Of a DNA stretch of 64,000 nt, positions 63,098 through 64,000 are shown one piece after another. Location: assembly GCA_024233865.1 (NCBI GenBank), contig JACKPA010000013.1:62001-126000 (forward strand), given 5' to 3'. The position numbers were made by a program, and so were the translations under genes. This DNA is from Leptospiraceae bacterium (lineage in GTDB: Bacteria > Spirochaetota > Leptospiria > Leptospirales > Leptospiraceae). The notes under the pieces are model-generated. The model searched no databases. It was given only the letters and a program-made list of their open reading frames with translations, and had not been told where the DNA came from. Numbering within the stretch: the stretch's first letter is position 1; each line of letters begins with the position of its first letter.

Positions 63098-64000
63098 AAA
63101 CTTTATCTTGCTCGATGATTATTTTAGCAGCCCTCTCCAATGCTTGGTAAAGGTTTTTATTTTGGACATCTTTTTCCGATAGATTACGCAAATTATTTAA
63201 AAAAATTTTAAAATGGTAAATAGCAAATTTAGGATTATTTTTGAGTACATACCTTTTAAAGTCTCTCCAATTTACAGTTAATTCTTTATTTAAGAATTCC
63301 ATATTTTCAATAGCACTTTTTTTTTCATAATAAGAAGTATCCCAAATTTTAGAAAACGGATTTAGTTTACTTTTTTCTTGGTAGTAGTAAGTAGCATAGT
63401 CTATTTTATTGACAGTCAAGCTTTGCAAAAGTTTTGTTTTTTCCGCTTCTTGAATGCACGCAGCCAATAGACCACTCTGGATAAGATTGGAAGTTACATA
63501 CTTTTTTGCAATCAAAACTTTAAGGTTTTGAATGACTTTTGCCTCTTCCTTTTTGTGGCAGTGGTAGATCATTTGGCTATAAAGGTTTATGATTTCCCCG
63601 TTTTTTTGCTTGAGTAAAGATAAAGAATAAACTTGGTTACTTTGAAGGGATGCTTGTCTCAGCATATTTTGGTACAGGCTATCTGTAGGTTTTTTTTGAA
63701 CAGCTCCCAAGCTTGCATCATAAGCTTTTTGGTATTCCTTGGATTGAAAATGAAGCACTGCCAAATTATAGCAAGAATGAGGGTCCTTGATCTCTTTTTT
63801 TTGGCATCTTAGATTTAAGATGTGAAGAGCATTTGCCTTTGTTTCCTCTTCTCCGTAATAATCCCTTAAAAATTTCTCATTAAGTGCAAGATATTTCTCA
63901 TTTAATCCTGGTAGTATGGAAAGTTGTTCCTTAGTGCTATTGGAACAATAAAAAACTAACAGAAAAAATTGTGAAAAACAAACAAAAACTTTAAAAGCAA
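63063..64000 (-). CDS. TPR-like lipoprotein, 5' end beyond the right edge
   Basis: The frame is open from the right edge to the stop at 63063. The first visible residues (AFKVFVCFSQFFLLVFYCSNSTKEQ) look like the end of a lipoprotein signal with Cys before SNSTKEQ, so only a few codons are missing. The rest is helical with tetratricopeptide-like repeats (CYNLAVLHFQSKEYQKAYDASLGAVQKKPTDS). A start at TTG 63764 is possible in principle but would remove the signal. It precedes and overlaps the mltG-like gene, which suggests an envelope role. Confidence 0.75.
   Translation of the reverse strand, partial: AFKVFVCFSQFFLLVFYCSNSTKEQLSILPGLNEKYLALNEKFLRDYYGEEETKANALHILNLRCQKKEIKDPHSCYNLAVLHFQSKEYQKAYDASLGAVQKKPTDSLYQNMLRQASLQSNQVYSLSLLKQKNGEIINLYSQMIYHCHKKEEAKVIQNLKVLIAKKYVTSNLIQSGLLAACIQEAEKTKLLQSLTVNKIDYATYYYQEKSKLNPFSKIWDTSYYEKKSAIENMEFLNKELTVNWRDFKRYVLKNNPKFAIYHFKIFLNNLRNLSEKDVQNKNLYQALERAAKIIIEQDKVYVNYRFLIQEF

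Overview
The window is 64 kb of AT-rich bacterial DNA that most resembles a spirochaete, probably a Leptospiraceae relative. This is inference from content: a fliF-fliG-fliH basal-body cluster, a bacterial XPB-type helicase, a SpvB/FG-GAP/RHS giant gene with membrane segments inside it, many PAS/STAS/response-regulator proteins and lipoproteins. No rRNA, tRNA or CRISPR array was seen.

Layout. 1-4.5 kb: the 5' part of a large RHS/SpvB-like surface protein gene on the minus strand, broken by a frameshift near its start and running off the left edge. 4.8-10.9 kb: an orphan gene, then three consecutive sensor/response-regulator genes. 10.9-15.8 kb (minus): aroB, a Nudix hydrolase and rnc (which lacks any ATG/GTG/TTG at its proper start), then acpP and topA. 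15.9-18.3 kb: a secreted protein and an XPB-like helicase. 18.4-21.3 kb (minus): the three-subunit proton-translocating transhydrogenase. 21.6-22.5 kb: a scar of gene fragments (IS91-type transposase, DUF2281 antitoxin, cut PIN toxin, kelch repeat). 22.6-27.5 kb (minus): fliF, fliG, fliH, a WYL regulator and a STAS protein. 27.7-38.8 kb: acetyl-CoA hydrolase/CoA-transferase, an unusually long pyruvate:ferredoxin oxidoreductase (PFOR) and an Nfn/Sud-type fused oxidoreductase. 38.9-45.8 kb: dCTP deaminase-like protein, enoyl-CoA hydratase, methyltransferase, EIIA, DUF2179, FecR lipoprotein, one frameshifted envelope gene, a double hemerythrin and a decayed AAA-ATPase/nuclease gene. 45.9-49.7 kb: TrpB2-like enzyme, carbamoyltransferase, SxtJ and a 50-residue DUF5989 protein. 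49.7-56.6 kb: lysozyme-like protein, a YtfI/YtfJ pair, small regulators, an aldo/keto reductase and a TonB receptor. 56.7-64 kb: membrane protein, adhE, STAS, PAS, mltG-like and a TPR-type lipoprotein cut by the right edge.

How it fits together. PFOR, the Nfn-like fusion, PntAA/AB/B, the acetyl-CoA hydrolase/CoA-transferase and AdhE together suggest a flexible pyruvate/acetyl-CoA metabolism with ferredoxin, NADH and NADPH interconversion, and an ability to ferment to acetate and ethanol. This is inferred from gene content, not shown.

Small palindromic repeats of several related types are scattered through the window. Most lie between genes or act as terminators, but two lie in frame inside coding sequence (the RHS core and topA), adding short peptides. 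Several loci (RHS, the 43 kb envelope gene, the 45 kb AAA-ATPase, the 22 kb scar) are broken. Whether the single-base breaks are real or assembly errors cannot be decided here.
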